The notes: a model not told the origin generated them from the letters alone. 39,589 nucleotides of DNA from Acidobacteriota bacterium (GCA_025353165.1 JANXRE010000200.1:1-39589), one strand, 5' to 3'; counted from the first letter of the stretch, positions 25,632-34,700 are shown. Numbers and translations: made by a program.

Positions 25632-26911
25632 AGCCGGCCAGGCTTTCGAGCCGTTCGCTGCATGTTCTGGGTGTCGCGAGCGGGCTCGCGGCTGGTGCGT
25701 GGCTGGGCGCGGCCGAAGCGCCCACCAAGCTGGTGACCATCGGCTTCTCCCCATTTCTGATTTCCCTGGGGATGGTCGCCGGAGTGTTCGTCGCCCGCTG
25801 GACAGTCCCGATGGCGCTGAAGGGAACCGGCTATATCTGGCAGGATCTGCGGGAAAAATCGCACCTGATTGTCTGGGCCATCCTCGCGGGCATGCTATGG
25901 GCGGTGGCCAACACGCTCACCGTATTTGCCATTCGGAACGTCGGGATCTCAATAGCATTTCCCCTATGGAATACCAACAGCCTGGTGGGTCTGTTTTGGG
26001 GCTGGCTCCTCTTCAACGAGCTGCGCGGCTCGTGCGCGAAGCAGTGGGTTAAGGTGCTGGGCGGGTCGGCCGCTATTGTAGTGGGGGCCTGCCTGATTGC
26101 CTACGCCACCTCGCAGCACGCGGGAGGAGCGCCGCCCCGCGCCGCGACCCTCGGCATCGTGGCCGCGCTGGGCGCGGGGGTGCTGTGGGGCACCATGTAC
26201 ATCCCGTACCGCAAAGCGTATATCAGCGGGATGAATCCGCTCTCGTTCGTGACTGTGTTTACCTTCGGCGAACTAGGCACGGTTTTTGCGCTGGCGCTGG
26301 TGTTCGATGGCGGATATCAGCACATCATTGCGGAACTGGGCCGGGCCCGCCCGGTACTCTTCTGGCTTTTCCTCGGAGGGTTCTGCTGGGTCATAGGCGA
26401 TCTCTTCCAGCAGTACGCGGCGAAGTACATCGGCATAGGACGGGGCATCCCGTTGTCGAATACCAATCAGCTCTGGGGACTGGCATGGGGAGCGCTGGTG
26501 TTCGGCGAGCTCGCGGGTCGGGGAGCGGCGGCACAGACCCTGGTCGTCGCGGGTTCGGTGATCATGATCGGCGGCGCGGTAGCGATCAGTTTCGCGGAAG
26601 TCCCCGAATCCGAGCACACTTCTTGGCGAGCGGCGATGGATCGCGAATGCGTGCGCTATGGCCTCGATTCGGATCGCGTCGCCGATGCCGTGCAGGGTGG
26701 CGACCCGGTGGCAGCCGGCCGGCCCGCGCGGCGCTGGTGGGAGTTCCTTGTTCTGGGTGTGGCCCTCGCCATTTTCGTCTGGCTGGGCATCGGCGCCGAT
26801 CGGAGGCCGATCGCCGCGAATCTGGTCTGGATGGGGCTCTTATCGGGCGCGACGCTGGTTTTCCTGGTGGTCTGCGGCCTGCTGCTGTGGAAGCGGACGC
26901 GCTTCTCTTAG
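25628..26911 (+). CDS. GRP-type sugar transporter (drug/metabolite transporter superfamily)
   Basis: 427 residues, about ten or more hydrophobic helices. The two pseudo-symmetric halves carry FPLWNTNSLVGLFWGW and IPLSNTNQLWGLAWG, the repeated NTN motif of the glucose/ribose porter (GlcU/RhaT-like) family. After the core (to about residue 325) come a charged cytoplasmic loop and an extra C-terminal pair of helices (WEFLVLGVALAIFVWLGIG and the last segment), longer than usual for the family. Start ATG 25628 overlaps the microprotein stop. It is the last gene of the PPK2 operon; the IS256 remnant begins two bases after its stop. Confidence 0.85.
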   Translation: MKPARLSSRSLHVLGVASGLAAGAWLGAAEAPTKLVTIGFSPFLISLGMVAGVFVARWTVPMALKGTGYIWQDLREKSHLIVWAILAGMLWAVANTLTVFAIRNVGISIAFPLWNTNSLVGLFWGWLLFNELRGSCAKQWVKVLGGSAAIVVGACLIAYATSQHAGGAPPRAATLGIVAALGAGVLWGTMYIPYRKAYISGMNPLSFVTVFTFGELGTVFALALVFDGGYQHIIAELGRARPVLFWLFLGGFCWVIGDLFQQYAAKYIGIGRGIPLSNTNQLWGLAWGALVFGELAGRGAAAQTLVVAGSVIMIGGAVAISFAEVPESEHTSWRAAMDRECVRYGLDSDRVADAVQGGDPVAAGRPARRWWEFLVLGVALAIFVWLGIGADRRPIAANLVWMGLLSGATLVFLVVCGLLLWKRTRFS

Positions 26912-26912
26912 A

Positions 26913-27372
26913 CTAGTCTTGGCTGCGCGCCGCGCTTGGATTGAGATCCATCAGTTCGCGGTGCAACTGGTTCAATGCTTGCTTGGCGGCGCTGTATTCT
27001 TCCAGCGCGTACGCCGCGTTCAGCTTCTTGGCCACCGCCGCCTGGTGCTCTTCGGCCAAGTGGTCGAGCACGTTGCGCCGCTTGTGCACTTGGCAACGCT
27101 CAATCGCCGCCGACTCGCCGGCGTATTTCTTCACGGCTGCATGCAGCGCCTTGCCGCCATCCAACACGTACAGCCGCGGCGCCGTGAAGTCGAATCCGCC
27201 ATTCATCAGATCGCCCAGCACCGTCGCGTTCTCCGTGGCTCCTTGTCGAATGCCCAACGCCGCTACCATTTGCTGTCCCTCGAACGGGCGTGGCATCCAT
27301 CCACAACGCACAGGAACTCATCTTGTCCAGCCGCCGCTCCATCCGGTCCTTCCACTTGGCGGCCGCATCGGC
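26913..27372 (-). mobile_element. IS256-family transposase remnant
   Basis: An internal piece of an IS256 (MULE-type DDE) transposase. The first part reads KWKDRMERRLDK and CALWMDATP in one frame, with the first catalytic Asp; near 27285 the homology moves to another frame: FEGQQMVAALGI, RQGATENATVLG, the second Asp in RLYVLDGGKAL, then CQVHKRRNVLDHL and LHRELMDLNPSAARS. The usual residues between VAALGI and RQGATENA appear to be missing, and the N-terminal third and the C-terminal Glu region are absent. No terminal inverted repeats or target duplication were found. It directly abuts the sugar transporter stop. Confidence 0.85.
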
Positions 27373-27374
27373 CT

Positions 27375-27425
27375 CAGGACGACCCGGAAGTGTTCCAGTT
27401 CTATCCCGGAGGTATTCTGGCATGA
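27375..27425 (+). pseudogene. C-terminal tail of an unknown gene, cut by the IS256 remnant
   Basis: Sixteen codons, DDPEVFQFYPGGILA preceded by Q, ending in a TGA that overlaps the SDR start as ATGA. The overlap implies that this is the 3' end of a gene once coupled to the SDR; everything upstream is replaced by the transposase remnant. The family is not recognised. Confidence 0.5.
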
Positions 27426-27782
27426 GCGCGGCAGGCCGCTTCAACGACCGGGTAGCCCTCGTCACAGGCACCGCCTCGGGGATTGGGTTCGCGATTGCGG
27501 CCCGCTTTGCAGCGGAAGGTGCTGCGGTCGTTGCACTCGATAGTGACGAGGAGAAGGGCAGGGCGGCGGCATTGACCATCTGGTAAACAACGCCGGCATC
27601 GTGCTGGTGAAATCTCCGGAGGAATGCACGGTGGAGGATTGGGATCGGGTAATGGCCGTTAACGTCCAATCATCAGCCGAAGCGCCGATCCGGAAAGAAC
27701 CGTTCGCGAGCGTCTGAACCGCGTGCCACTTGCGCGTATGCTGACTGGAGACGATATCGCTGCCGCCGAGTGGCGATTAGCC
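27422..27782 (+). pseudogene. Short-chain dehydrogenase/reductase reduced to three pieces
   Basis: Piece one (ATG 27422) has the Rossmann start DRVALVTGTASGIGFAIAAR to DEEKGRAAA; piece two, in another frame from about 27572, has IDHLVNNAGIVLVK and DWDRVMAVNV; piece three, in a further frame from about 27675, has DPERTVRERLNRVPLARML and TGDDIAAAEWRLA, the C-terminal part of the SDR fold. The central section with the catalytic Ser-Tyr-Lys is missing, as are about 40 residues between pieces one and two and the end after DIAAA. Only about 120 of 250 codons remain. Confidence 0.8.
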
Positions 27783-27824
27783 GGAGGGATGCCTATTCAG
27801 GAGTTAAGGGGTACTATATCTCTA

Positions 27825-28385
27825 ATGAGCCGCTTTCGTGCAAACCGTGGCGCCGAACCCATTCTTCTATGCGGATGGGATTCGCGAAGCGAAACTTGGT
27901 ACGGCCCAAACGAACTGAGTTACTCCACTACTCCGGACAAACGCCTGCTCCAGGCCCTGCGGGACACGCCGGGCAAGTCGTGGTATGGCCCGGTAAAGTG
28001 CGGCGATCCAGGTGAAATCGCGACCCGATTCTTTGCTCTGGTGCACGATCTCCCGGATTGCGCCATAGCCTCCATTTACTGCGGTGAATCGAAATCGGGA
28101 CCGGCCGAAATCCTCGCGGTGATTCCGGCGGATCGGCGCTCGCGGCTGCGGAGCGAGTTCGCATTTGAGTTTGTGGCGTTCGCGCACTTTCTGGGTTCGC
28201 TGAGGGATGGGGCCGAACTTCAGGTGCACGACGCGATGGCCGAGGCGATCGCCGGAGAGAGCGGCTCCACCGGGAACTTGGTGTTCGCAATCGGTACCGC
28301 GCTGTGGCCCGCCGATCGGGACCATGTGCTATCGTTCTGCGTAGAGAGAATCGCGTCGACTCTGTGCCAATGGATCTCCCTATGA
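27825..28385 (+). CDS. Hypothetical protein, possibly a chimeric frame
   Basis: 186 residues from ATG 27825. No family recognised. It is a mixed alpha/beta sequence with no signal peptide or membrane segment; visible stretches include GKSWYGPVKCGDPGEIATRF and DRRSRLRSEFAFEFVAFAHF. The same frame is continuous with the last SDR piece upstream, so the present N-terminus may be a join and the gene may itself be a remnant. The stop overlaps the ATG of the glycoside hydrolase by four bases, which suggests it was a genuine coupled gene. Confidence 0.45.
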   Translation: MSRFRANRGAEPILLCGWDSRSETWYGPNELSYSTTPDKRLLQALRDTPGKSWYGPVKCGDPGEIATRFFALVHDLPDCAIASIYCGESKSGPAEILAVIPADRRSRLRSEFAFEFVAFAHFLGSLRDGAELQVHDAMAEAIAGESGSTGNLVFAIGTALWPADRDHVLSFCVERIASTLCQWISL

Positions 28386-30592
28386 AAGCTCCTGTCTTCG
28401 CAATCCTGCTTACAGCCTTCGCCGCTGCCCAGTCCACCACCGTCAATGTGAAGGTGGGCAACCAGGTGGACACGTCCCAGGGCGTGAACGGCCGCCTTCA
28501 AGTCGCCATGTCCACGTCCTTCCAACTGGCTGGCTGGAGTTATCAGTTCTTCAATCAGGTGCCCGGCGCGCCCGGCCCGCTGACCGCCCTCAATCCCTTC
28601 CACACCCGGGTACAGGTCGTCTCCGACGGCATACCGCTCAAAGCCCCAGACACCTGGGACTTCACCGAGTTGAACACCATGCTCTCGCCGGTCCAAGCCA
28701 CCGGCGATCACAGCCCCGAGTTCCAGATCGGTACCGCGCCGGCGTTCCTCAGCGATGTTTCGGGCCACATCCTTCCGGCGAGCTATGGGGCTTTCGCGGA
28801 CATGAGCGCGAATCTGGTGCGCTACTACAACAACGGTGGGTTCGACGTCGCCGGAACCCACTTTCAAAGCCCGATGCCTTACCCGGTCACGTGGTGGGGC
28901 ATTTTCAATGAGCCCGACGGGAATGGGCTGACGGCGCAGCAATACGTCACGCTGTACAACACGGTGGTCCCGGCGATGGCGAAGGCGGATCCGAACATCA
29001 AGTTCGTGGCGGTGGAGCTTTCCTACGATTCGAACTTCGTGCCCGCGTTTCTCGCCGGCGTGACGGCGCAGGTGGACGTGGTGGCGGCGCATTTCTACTC
29101 GACGTGCACCCAGCGGGATTACGACCAGGTCCTGTTCGCCACGGTGCCCGGGTTCGCCGGCAGGGTCCAAACGATCTACTCGTACTTGAACCGCATCCCC
29201 GCGCTGGCCGCCGTGCCGGTTTGGGTGACTGAAAACAACGTTAACGCCGACTACGATTTAGGCAACGGCATCAGCGCCTGCAACTCGCCGCAAAAGTTCG
29301 TGCTCGACACGCGAGGCTCCGGTCCGTTCTTTGCCGCCTGGCGGACGCTGGTCTTCACTTACCTGGGGCAGGCAGGCACCCAGGCGCTCTATCATTGGGC
29401 CTTCGGCACCGACCAGCAATACGGCGAAGTCGATGGCAACGCCGTTCCGCAACTCAGTTACTGGGTGGACTATTACCTGTCTCACTGGCTGCCCTCGCCG
29501 CCCGGCCAGGACCTCCTGCAGGTGACCGAGTCCGGCTGCTGCGCGACCGACTTCGCGCATCACTGGCGCGGCGGGGGCGGGCTCCCGCTGGACACCACCA
29601 CCATGGCCGCGCGCAACGCCGACGGATCGGTGGTGATCCTGATGTCGAACTACGCGATCCAAGCCACTTACGACAACAATGGCCCTGGCGTGCCGCGCAC
29701 TTTCTCGCTGGACCTTTCCGGGCTCGGATCCTTCAGTTCGGCAACGCTGGTGACGCTGGACGCCTCCACGCCGCGCAGCGGGCCGGCGCTCACTCCAGTG
29801 ACGCCTTCGGCGCAGATGACGGTGACCCTGCCGGGCTACGGCGCGGCCTTCCTGCGCTTGGCCAACACGCAGCCCGCCGTGCCGGCCACCCGCGTTCAGA
29901 ATGCGGCGAGTTACGCATCGGGAGCGGTGGCGCCGGGCGAGTTGATCGCGTTGTTCGGTACGGCACTGGGACCCGCTAACCCAGGCTATCTAACGCTGAC
30001 GAATCCGCGCCTGGTGGCCAACTCCTTAGCGGGGGTTCACGTTCTGTTCGACGGCGTGCCGGCGCCCCTTACTTACGCCGCCGCCGGGCAGATCAACGCG
30101 GTGGTCCCTTATTCGGTGGCGGGTAAGTCGACGACGCAGATTCAGGTGGAGTATCTGGGCGCTGTTTCCGCCCCTGTCTCCTTGCCGGTAGTGGCGACCG
30201 CTCCTGGATTGTTTACGCACGGTGGTTCCGGGCAAGGGCAGGGAGCAATCGTCAATCTGAAGGACGGCGCCATCAACTCGGCCGCGAATCCCGCTGCCGC
30301 CGGCGATTACGTCATCCTCTACGGCACCGGCGCCGGCGCGACTACGCCCGCCGGCGTGGATGGACTGGTCACGGCGCCTCCGTGGCCCCAGCTCAATGCA
30401 AACGTCACCGTGACCATCGGCGGACTTCCCGCCCATACCGCCTACGCCGGACCCGCGCCTACCCTGGTGGCAGGCGTGCTGCAGATCAATGCGCAAATCC
30501 CGCAAGGGGTGACGCCGGGCCCCAGCGTGCCGGTGCTGGTGGCGATCGGGAATGCCAGCTCGCAGTCCGGTGTGACCGTCGCGGTGAAGTGA
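28382..30592 (+). CDS. Secreted clan GH-A-like glycoside hydrolase with C-terminal TIGR03437-type domain
   Basis: 736 residues. Signal peptide at 1-16 (MKAPVFAILLTAFAAAQ). The TIM-barrel part has a probable acid/base E177 in WWGIFNEPDG and nucleophile E284 in VPVWVTENN, the arrangement of clan GH-A families such as GH39 or GH30. A beta-sandwich follows (about 410-495), then residues 505-736 form the Solibacter-type C-terminal domain: VQNAASYASGAVAPGELIAL, YAAAGQINAVVPY and GPAPTLVAGVLQINAQIP. That domain's function is unknown. Substrate cannot be assigned. It may form an operon with the tannase 27 bases downstream. Confidence 0.82.
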   Translation: MKAPVFAILLTAFAAAQSTTVNVKVGNQVDTSQGVNGRLQVAMSTSFQLAGWSYQFFNQVPGAPGPLTALNPFHTRVQVVSDGIPLKAPDTWDFTELNTMLSPVQATGDHSPEFQIGTAPAFLSDVSGHILPASYGAFADMSANLVRYYNNGGFDVAGTHFQSPMPYPVTWWGIFNEPDGNGLTAQQYVTLYNTVVPAMAKADPNIKFVAVELSYDSNFVPAFLAGVTAQVDVVAAHFYSTCTQRDYDQVLFATVPGFAGRVQTIYSYLNRIPALAAVPVWVTENNVNADYDLGNGISACNSPQKFVLDTRGSGPFFAAWRTLVFTYLGQAGTQALYHWAFGTDQQYGEVDGNAVPQLSYWVDYYLSHWLPSPPGQDLLQVTESGCCATDFAHHWRGGGGLPLDTTTMAARNADGSVVILMSNYAIQATYDNNGPGVPRTFSLDLSGLGSFSSATLVTLDASTPRSGPALTPVTPSAQMTVTLPGYGAAFLRLANTQPAVPATRVQNAASYASGAVAPGELIALFGTALGPANPGYLTLTNPRLVANSLAGVHVLFDGVPAPLTYAAAGQINAVVPYSVAGKSTTQIQVEYLGAVSAPVSLPVVATAPGLFTHGGSGQGQGAIVNLKDGAINSAANPAAAGDYVILYGTGAGATTPAGVDGLVTAPPWPQLNANVTVTIGGLPAHTAYAGPAPTLVAGVLQINAQIPQGVTPGPSVPVLVAIGNASSQSGVTVAVK

Positions 30593-30619
30593 AGCTTTAG
30601 CCGGTATACTCGTCAACAC

Positions 30620-32182
30620 ATGAGAATTCTGGCGCTGTTGTTTTCAGTTGCCGCTTACGCGGGAGCTCAGGCCGCCGTTTCCTGCGAGAGCCTGGCGTCC
30701 CTTACCCTCCCCGGCGCGACCATCACTGCCGCCCAGGCAATCGCCGGCTCCTTCACTCCGCCCGGCGAGAAGGCGATCGACAACCTTCCGGCGCTCTGCC
30801 GCGTGGCGGGCGTGATCAAGCCTTCCAGCGATTCGAGCATCCGGTTCGAAGTCTGGCTGCCGTCCGCCGGATGGAATCACAAGTTTCAGGGCATCGGGAA
30901 CGGCGGGTTTGCCGGATCGATCTCCTACGGTCCGGGTGGTCTGGCCACCGCGGTAACCCGCGGCTATGCCGCCGCATCCACGGACACCGGACACCAAGGC
31001 TCCGGCATCGAGGCGAAATGGGCGCTCGGACACCCCGAGAAGATCGCCGATTTCGGTTATCGAGCGATCCACGAGACGGCCGTGAAGGCGAAGGCGATCG
31101 TCGCGGCGTATTACGGCGAAGGGCCGCGCCGGTCTTACTTTGCGTCCTGCTCGAACGGCGGACGGCAGGCTCTCATGGAAGCGCAGCGCTATCCCGCGGA
31201 TTACGACGGCATCGTTGCGGGCGCGCCGGCTAACGCCTGGACTCAGACGCTGGCGGGCTTCGTCTGGAACGCGCAGGCGATGGCGGATCCGGCGAGCCAC
31301 ATCCCCGCGGCCAAGCTGGCGGCCATTGAGCGTGCGGTTATCGCCGCGTGCGACGCTCAAGACGGCGTCAAGGACGGGATCCTCGAGAACCCGGCTAATT
31401 GCGGCTTCGATCCGGCGGCAATGGTCTGTGAGAGCGCCGATACGGCGAGCTGTCTTACGGCTCCGCAGGCGAGTGTGCTGAAGAAAATCTACGGCGGGCC
31501 GAAGAATTCGAATGGCGATCCGATTTCGCCCGGTTTCGAGCCGGGGGGCGAGACAGGTTCGGGCGGGTGGGGCCTTTGGATCACCGGCTCGGGGCCGGGG
31601 AAGAGTTTGCAGTATATCTTCGCGACCCAATTCATCCAGAACATGGTTTTTGACACGGCGGCGTGGGACTACAGAACTTTTGATTTCGATCGCGACATGA
31701 AGACCGTGAACGGCAAGATGGCGCACACCCTGAACGCGACCGATTCCGACTTGAGCGCGTTCGATCGGCGAGGCGGAAAGCTGATTCTTTTCCACGGCTG
31801 GAACGACGCCGCGCTCCCGCCGGCGAATACGATCAATTACTACAACAGCGTGAGATCGAAGATGGGCGCGAAGGCGGCGGACGCGATGGTCCGGCTCTAC
31901 ATGATTCCGGGGTTACAGCACTGTTCCGGCGGTCCGGGAGCGACGTATTGCGGGGGATTGGGCCCAGCCATGGCGGACGCCGGGCACGATCTCTCGGCGG
32001 CGCTGGAACGCTGGGTGGAAGAGGGCGTCGCGCCGGCAGTCATGGTCGCCTCGAAGTTCAAGAAGGAAGGAGACGTCACGTCCGCCGTGGTACGCACGCA
32101 CCCCATCTGCCCGTACCCGCAGTCGGCGGTGTACAGCGGCACGGGGAGCATGGATGATGCGGCCAATTTTGCGTGTGAGTAA
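30620..32182 (+). CDS. Secreted tannase/feruloyl esterase family hydrolase
   Basis: 520 residues with a signal peptide (MRILALLFSVAAYAGAQA). It has the CS-D-HC catalytic arrangement of the family: C177-S178 in YFASCSNGGRQAL, D396 in FHGWNDAALPP and H434-C435 in PGLQHCSGG, where the two cysteines form the expected disulfide. A Ca-binding-loop-like lid region rich in Asp lies around 240-300. It hydrolyses aromatic esters, for instance galloyl or feruloyl groups on plant polymers. TATACT at 30605 lies only ten bases before the ATG. Its 3' end overlaps the next gene by 29 bases. Confidence 0.93.
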   Translation: MRILALLFSVAAYAGAQAAVSCESLASLTLPGATITAAQAIAGSFTPPGEKAIDNLPALCRVAGVIKPSSDSSIRFEVWLPSAGWNHKFQGIGNGGFAGSISYGPGGLATAVTRGYAAASTDTGHQGSGIEAKWALGHPEKIADFGYRAIHETAVKAKAIVAAYYGEGPRRSYFASCSNGGRQALMEAQRYPADYDGIVAGAPANAWTQTLAGFVWNAQAMADPASHIPAAKLAAIERAVIAACDAQDGVKDGILENPANCGFDPAAMVCESADTASCLTAPQASVLKKIYGGPKNSNGDPISPGFEPGGETGSGGWGLWITGSGPGKSLQYIFATQFIQNMVFDTAAWDYRTFDFDRDMKTVNGKMAHTLNATDSDLSAFDRRGGKLILFHGWNDAALPPANTINYYNSVRSKMGAKAADAMVRLYMIPGLQHCSGGPGATYCGGLGPAMADAGHDLSAALERWVEEGVAPAVMVASKFKKEGDVTSAVVRTHPICPYPQSAVYSGTGSMDDAANFACE

Positions 32183-32792
32183 CGCGTTGATCCTGGCTTT
32201 CGCGGCGGTGGCGCTCGGACAGGTGCCCCATCAGCACCATCCGCCGTCGTCTGCCGAGTATGTGAAGGTGCTGGAAGATCCGTCGCGCGACGAATGGCAG
32301 AAGCCGCGCGAGGTTGTGATGGCGTTGGATCTCAAACCGGCGGACACGGTCGCCGACATTGGCGCGGGCACGGGCTACTTCGCGCGCCGCTTCGCTCACC
32401 ACGCCGGCAAGGTCTACGCGGTCGATATCGACGACAAGTTGCTGGCGCTGGCGCGCGCCAATGCGCCGGCGAACCTGGAAACGGTTCTGGCCGCTCCGGA
32501 CGATCCGCGCCTGCCGGATCAATCGATCGACATGGTCTTCTTCTGCGATGTCCTGCACCATATAGAGAATCGCCCGGCGTACTATGCGAAACTCGCGAAG
32601 GTGCTGAAACCCGGTGGGCGGATCGTGGTGGTCGATTTCTTCAAGAAAGAACTGCCGGTCGGTCCGCCTGCATCGATGAAACTGGCTGACCAGGAGGTCA
32701 TCGCCGAACTCGGAAAAGCCGGCTTCGCTTTCAGCAAACGGATGGACATACTGCCCTATCAGTACTTCCTGTTCTTCGAAAAGCGAAAATGA
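32154..32792 (+). CDS. Class I SAM-dependent methyltransferase with N-terminal signal peptide
   Basis: 212 residues. Methyltransferase domain from about residue 45: motif I VADIGAGTGYF (66-76), the acidic AVDID after strand 2, motif IV MVFFCDVLHHIEN and KPGGRIVVVDF. The first 22 residues (RPILRVSNALILAFAAVALG) look like a Sec signal or membrane anchor followed by QVPHQHHPP. A signal is unexpected for a SAM-dependent enzyme; a short cytoplasmic start at GTG 32174 would still leave most of the hydrophobic part. It overlaps the tannase end by 29 bases, so it is co-transcribed. Confidence 0.85.
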   Translation: MMRPILRVSNALILAFAAVALGQVPHQHHPPSSAEYVKVLEDPSRDEWQKPREVVMALDLKPADTVADIGAGTGYFARRFAHHAGKVYAVDIDDKLLALARANAPANLETVLAAPDDPRLPDQSIDMVFFCDVLHHIENRPAYYAKLAKVLKPGGRIVVVDFFKKELPVGPPASMKLADQEVIAELGKAGFAFSKRMDILPYQYFLFFEKRK

Positions 32793-32802
32793 ACCGCGGG
32801 AA

Positions 32803-33585
32803 CTAACCCGCTAACCGGCGCGCATAACGGATCTGCCACTCCATATCCGCGTCCACGTCGCCCTCTTTCTCGTACTCAATCGCGACCAGGCCCTTAAAGT
32901 TCTGGCCCCTGAGTTCCTTCATGACGGCGGGAATGCCGACGACGCCGGTACCCAATAGAACGTTGCGCTCCGCTCCGGTGCTGGCGACGTCTTTGAGATG
33001 CACCACCTTCAGACGCGGACCGAGACGCCGCACGGCGTCCACCGCATTGTGGCCGCAAGCGGCAATCTGACCGACATCCAGCGTGGAACCGACTGTCTTG
33101 GAAAGTCGGGACAGCGCCCCGAGCACATCGTCCGCGCTTTCATACGGAAACTTTTGGGGGAACCAGTGGTTGTGAATACCGAAGGTGAGCCCCTCCCGCG
33201 TGAAGCGCTCGTCGATTCCGTGAAGCATGGCGCCGGTGGCGTCGCCGGAAACATTGTTTGCGCCGAAGATTCTTGCGAATTGCACGGCATCGTCGAGACC
33301 GCGATCCGTCTCAATGGTCGCGGTGTAGTACGAGACGCAGCGAATTCCCGCGCGATCCAAACGGGCGCGGACCGAACGGCACATTTCGGCGGTGGGCGGG
33401 TGCATCAGCATGAACTCGCCACGCGACATCTCGATCTCGCGGATTTCCTGCATCCGCAGACGCTGGATCATCTCGTCGATCGAGAGGCTGTGGTACGAGA
33501 ACGTGCCGACGCCGATGTTCAGCGGTTGCGCGGCACGCAAGGTTGCAACGCCCGTCGTCAGCATGAAGGATCGCCGGTTGATCAT
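32803..33585 (-). CDS. Exported sugar phosphate isomerase/epimerase-like TIM-barrel protein
   Basis: 260 residues of the xylose isomerase-like/AP endonuclease 2 superfamily. Tat-type start [18 protein letters not shown]; then the barrel with [49 protein letters not shown] and [14 protein letters not shown], supplying the usual His, Glu and Asp metal ligands. ATG 33585 puts the twin-arginine motif at the N-terminus; the start overlaps the ThuA remnant stop (ATGA), indicating a former operon. It is convergent with the methyltransferase ten bases away. The substrate is unknown. Confidence 0.87.
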   Translation of the reverse strand: MINRRSFMLTTGVATLRAAQPLNIGVGTFSYHSLSIDEMIQRLRMQEIREIEMSRGEFMLMHPPTAEMCRSVRARLDRAGIRCVSYYTATIETDRGLDDAVQFARIFGANNVSGDATGAMLHGIDERFTREGLTFGIHNHWFPQKFPYESADDVLGALSRLSKTVGSTLDVGQIAACGHNAVDAVRRLGPRLKVVHLKDVASTGAERNVLLGTGVVGIPAVMKELRGQNFKGLVAIEYEKEGDVDADMEWQIRYARRLAG

Positions 33586-33770
33586 TTTGGCTGCGGGCGA
33601 GGCGTCACATCCGCATCCACCAGCCCGAGCGCCCATCGTATCGCGTCGACGATCATCTTCTGGAACTCAGGCCGGCCCAGTTTTCATCCACGTGGCCGAG
33701 GGTGGAATAAAAAACGCGGTTCTTGCCGAACGTTTGGGCCCAGGCGACGGCGAAATCGCGATCCTGCCGG
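33582..33770 (-). pseudogene. C-terminal remnant of a ThuA-domain protein
   Basis: About 60 residues in two frames: [20 protein letters not shown], then [13 protein letters not shown]; after a one-base loss near 33672, [19 protein letters not shown]. This is the end of a ThuA (trehalose-utilisation, class I amidotransferase-like) domain. The 5' side stops abruptly at about 33770, where histidine-kinase sequence begins on the opposite strand within three bases. The stop overlaps the start of the isomerase gene. Confidence 0.75.
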
Positions 33771-33772
33771 TC

Positions 33773-34470
33773 TGGAGAAAGGGAAGCCGGCCCGGCTGCG
33801 GTTTGAGGTGCAGGATACCGGGATCGGGATTCCGAAGGATAAGCTCGGCCTGATCTTCGGCTCGTTCTCGCAGGCCGACGGCACCACCACGCGGCGCTTC
33901 GGCGGAACCGGACTCGGCTTGGCGATTTCGCAGAGGCCGGCCAATCTGATGGGCGGTACGATCAAGGCCGAAAGCGCACCGGGCTCCGGAAGCCGCTTCT
34001 CCTTCGATCTCTGCCTGGAGGAAGTGGCCGACCCGGCGGCTCCGGCCGAACGGTCGCGGGAACTCACGGGAAGGCGCTGCCTGGTGGTGGACTTACAACG
34101 CCACCAACCGGCGGATTCTGAAGGTTCTGCTGCACAAATGGGGGTTGTTGCCGTCCTCGCGGAAGGAGGGGAGTCCGCGCTCCGGATCGTGGCGGATCAG
34201 GAACCCCGACCATCCTTCGATTTTCTGCCGGTCGCCCTGCACATGCCGGGGATGGACGGCTTCGAGTTTATCCGTCAAGATAACCATCGATATCCGGGCC
34301 ATCACAGCTCGATTCTGATGCTGAGTTCGATGGATCGGGCCCTCTGGGTCGAGAAGCATGACCTGTAAGGGATCGACCAGTACCTGACGAAGCCGCTGGG
34401 GGCCCTGGATCTGCAGCGGGCGATGCTCGAAGCGCTGCGCGGCGCCACTGAACCGAAGACGGAAACCACG
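33773..34470 (+). pseudogene. Hybrid histidine kinase remnant (HATPase plus receiver)
   Basis: From about 33773 the frame gives the end of an HATPase_c domain: [20 protein letters not shown], then [12 protein letters not shown] receiver domain follows with CLVVD, a shift into [16 protein letters not shown] near 34095, a return to [16 protein letters not shown] (phospho-acceptor region altered), an in-frame TAA at 34366-34368, and then GIDQYLTKPLGALDLQRAML with the conserved Lys. The sensor, dimerisation domain and N-box are missing. At least two frameshifts and one nonsense codon make it non-functional. Confidence 0.82.
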
Positions 34471-34599
34471 CGCCGCAAGGGAGCGACGACTATCTGCGTC
34501 TTCCCGCTGGCGCCGAGACGGGAGGCGGTCCTGGCGTTTCTTCTCCCCACCGGTCTACTCCCCGCCCTGCGTCTCCTATCGGAGCAAGAGCACCGATCT

Positions 34600-34700
34600 G
34601 ACCCAAATGCCGCTGAACCTGCATCGCATCGGCCGTCAGGGCGATGATCGGGATCCTCGGCTGCCCGGCTTCCCGCCGCCAAGCGGGCCACCAGGTGGTC
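34600..34700 (-). pseudogene. Inverted response-regulator receiver fragment
   Basis: On the minus strand the sequence RREAGQPRIPIIALTADAMQ is characteristic of the beta4-alpha4 part of hybrid-kinase receiver domains. It lies just beyond the plus-strand kinase remnant but in the opposite orientation, and its surroundings on either strand are not readable as protein. It may be an inverted piece of the same gene or a separate fragment. Confidence 0.55.

Noticed and set aside
26908-27425. Complete IS256 insertion sequence
   Set aside because: Transposase lacks both ends and has a frameshift; no terminal inverted repeats or target duplication could be found.
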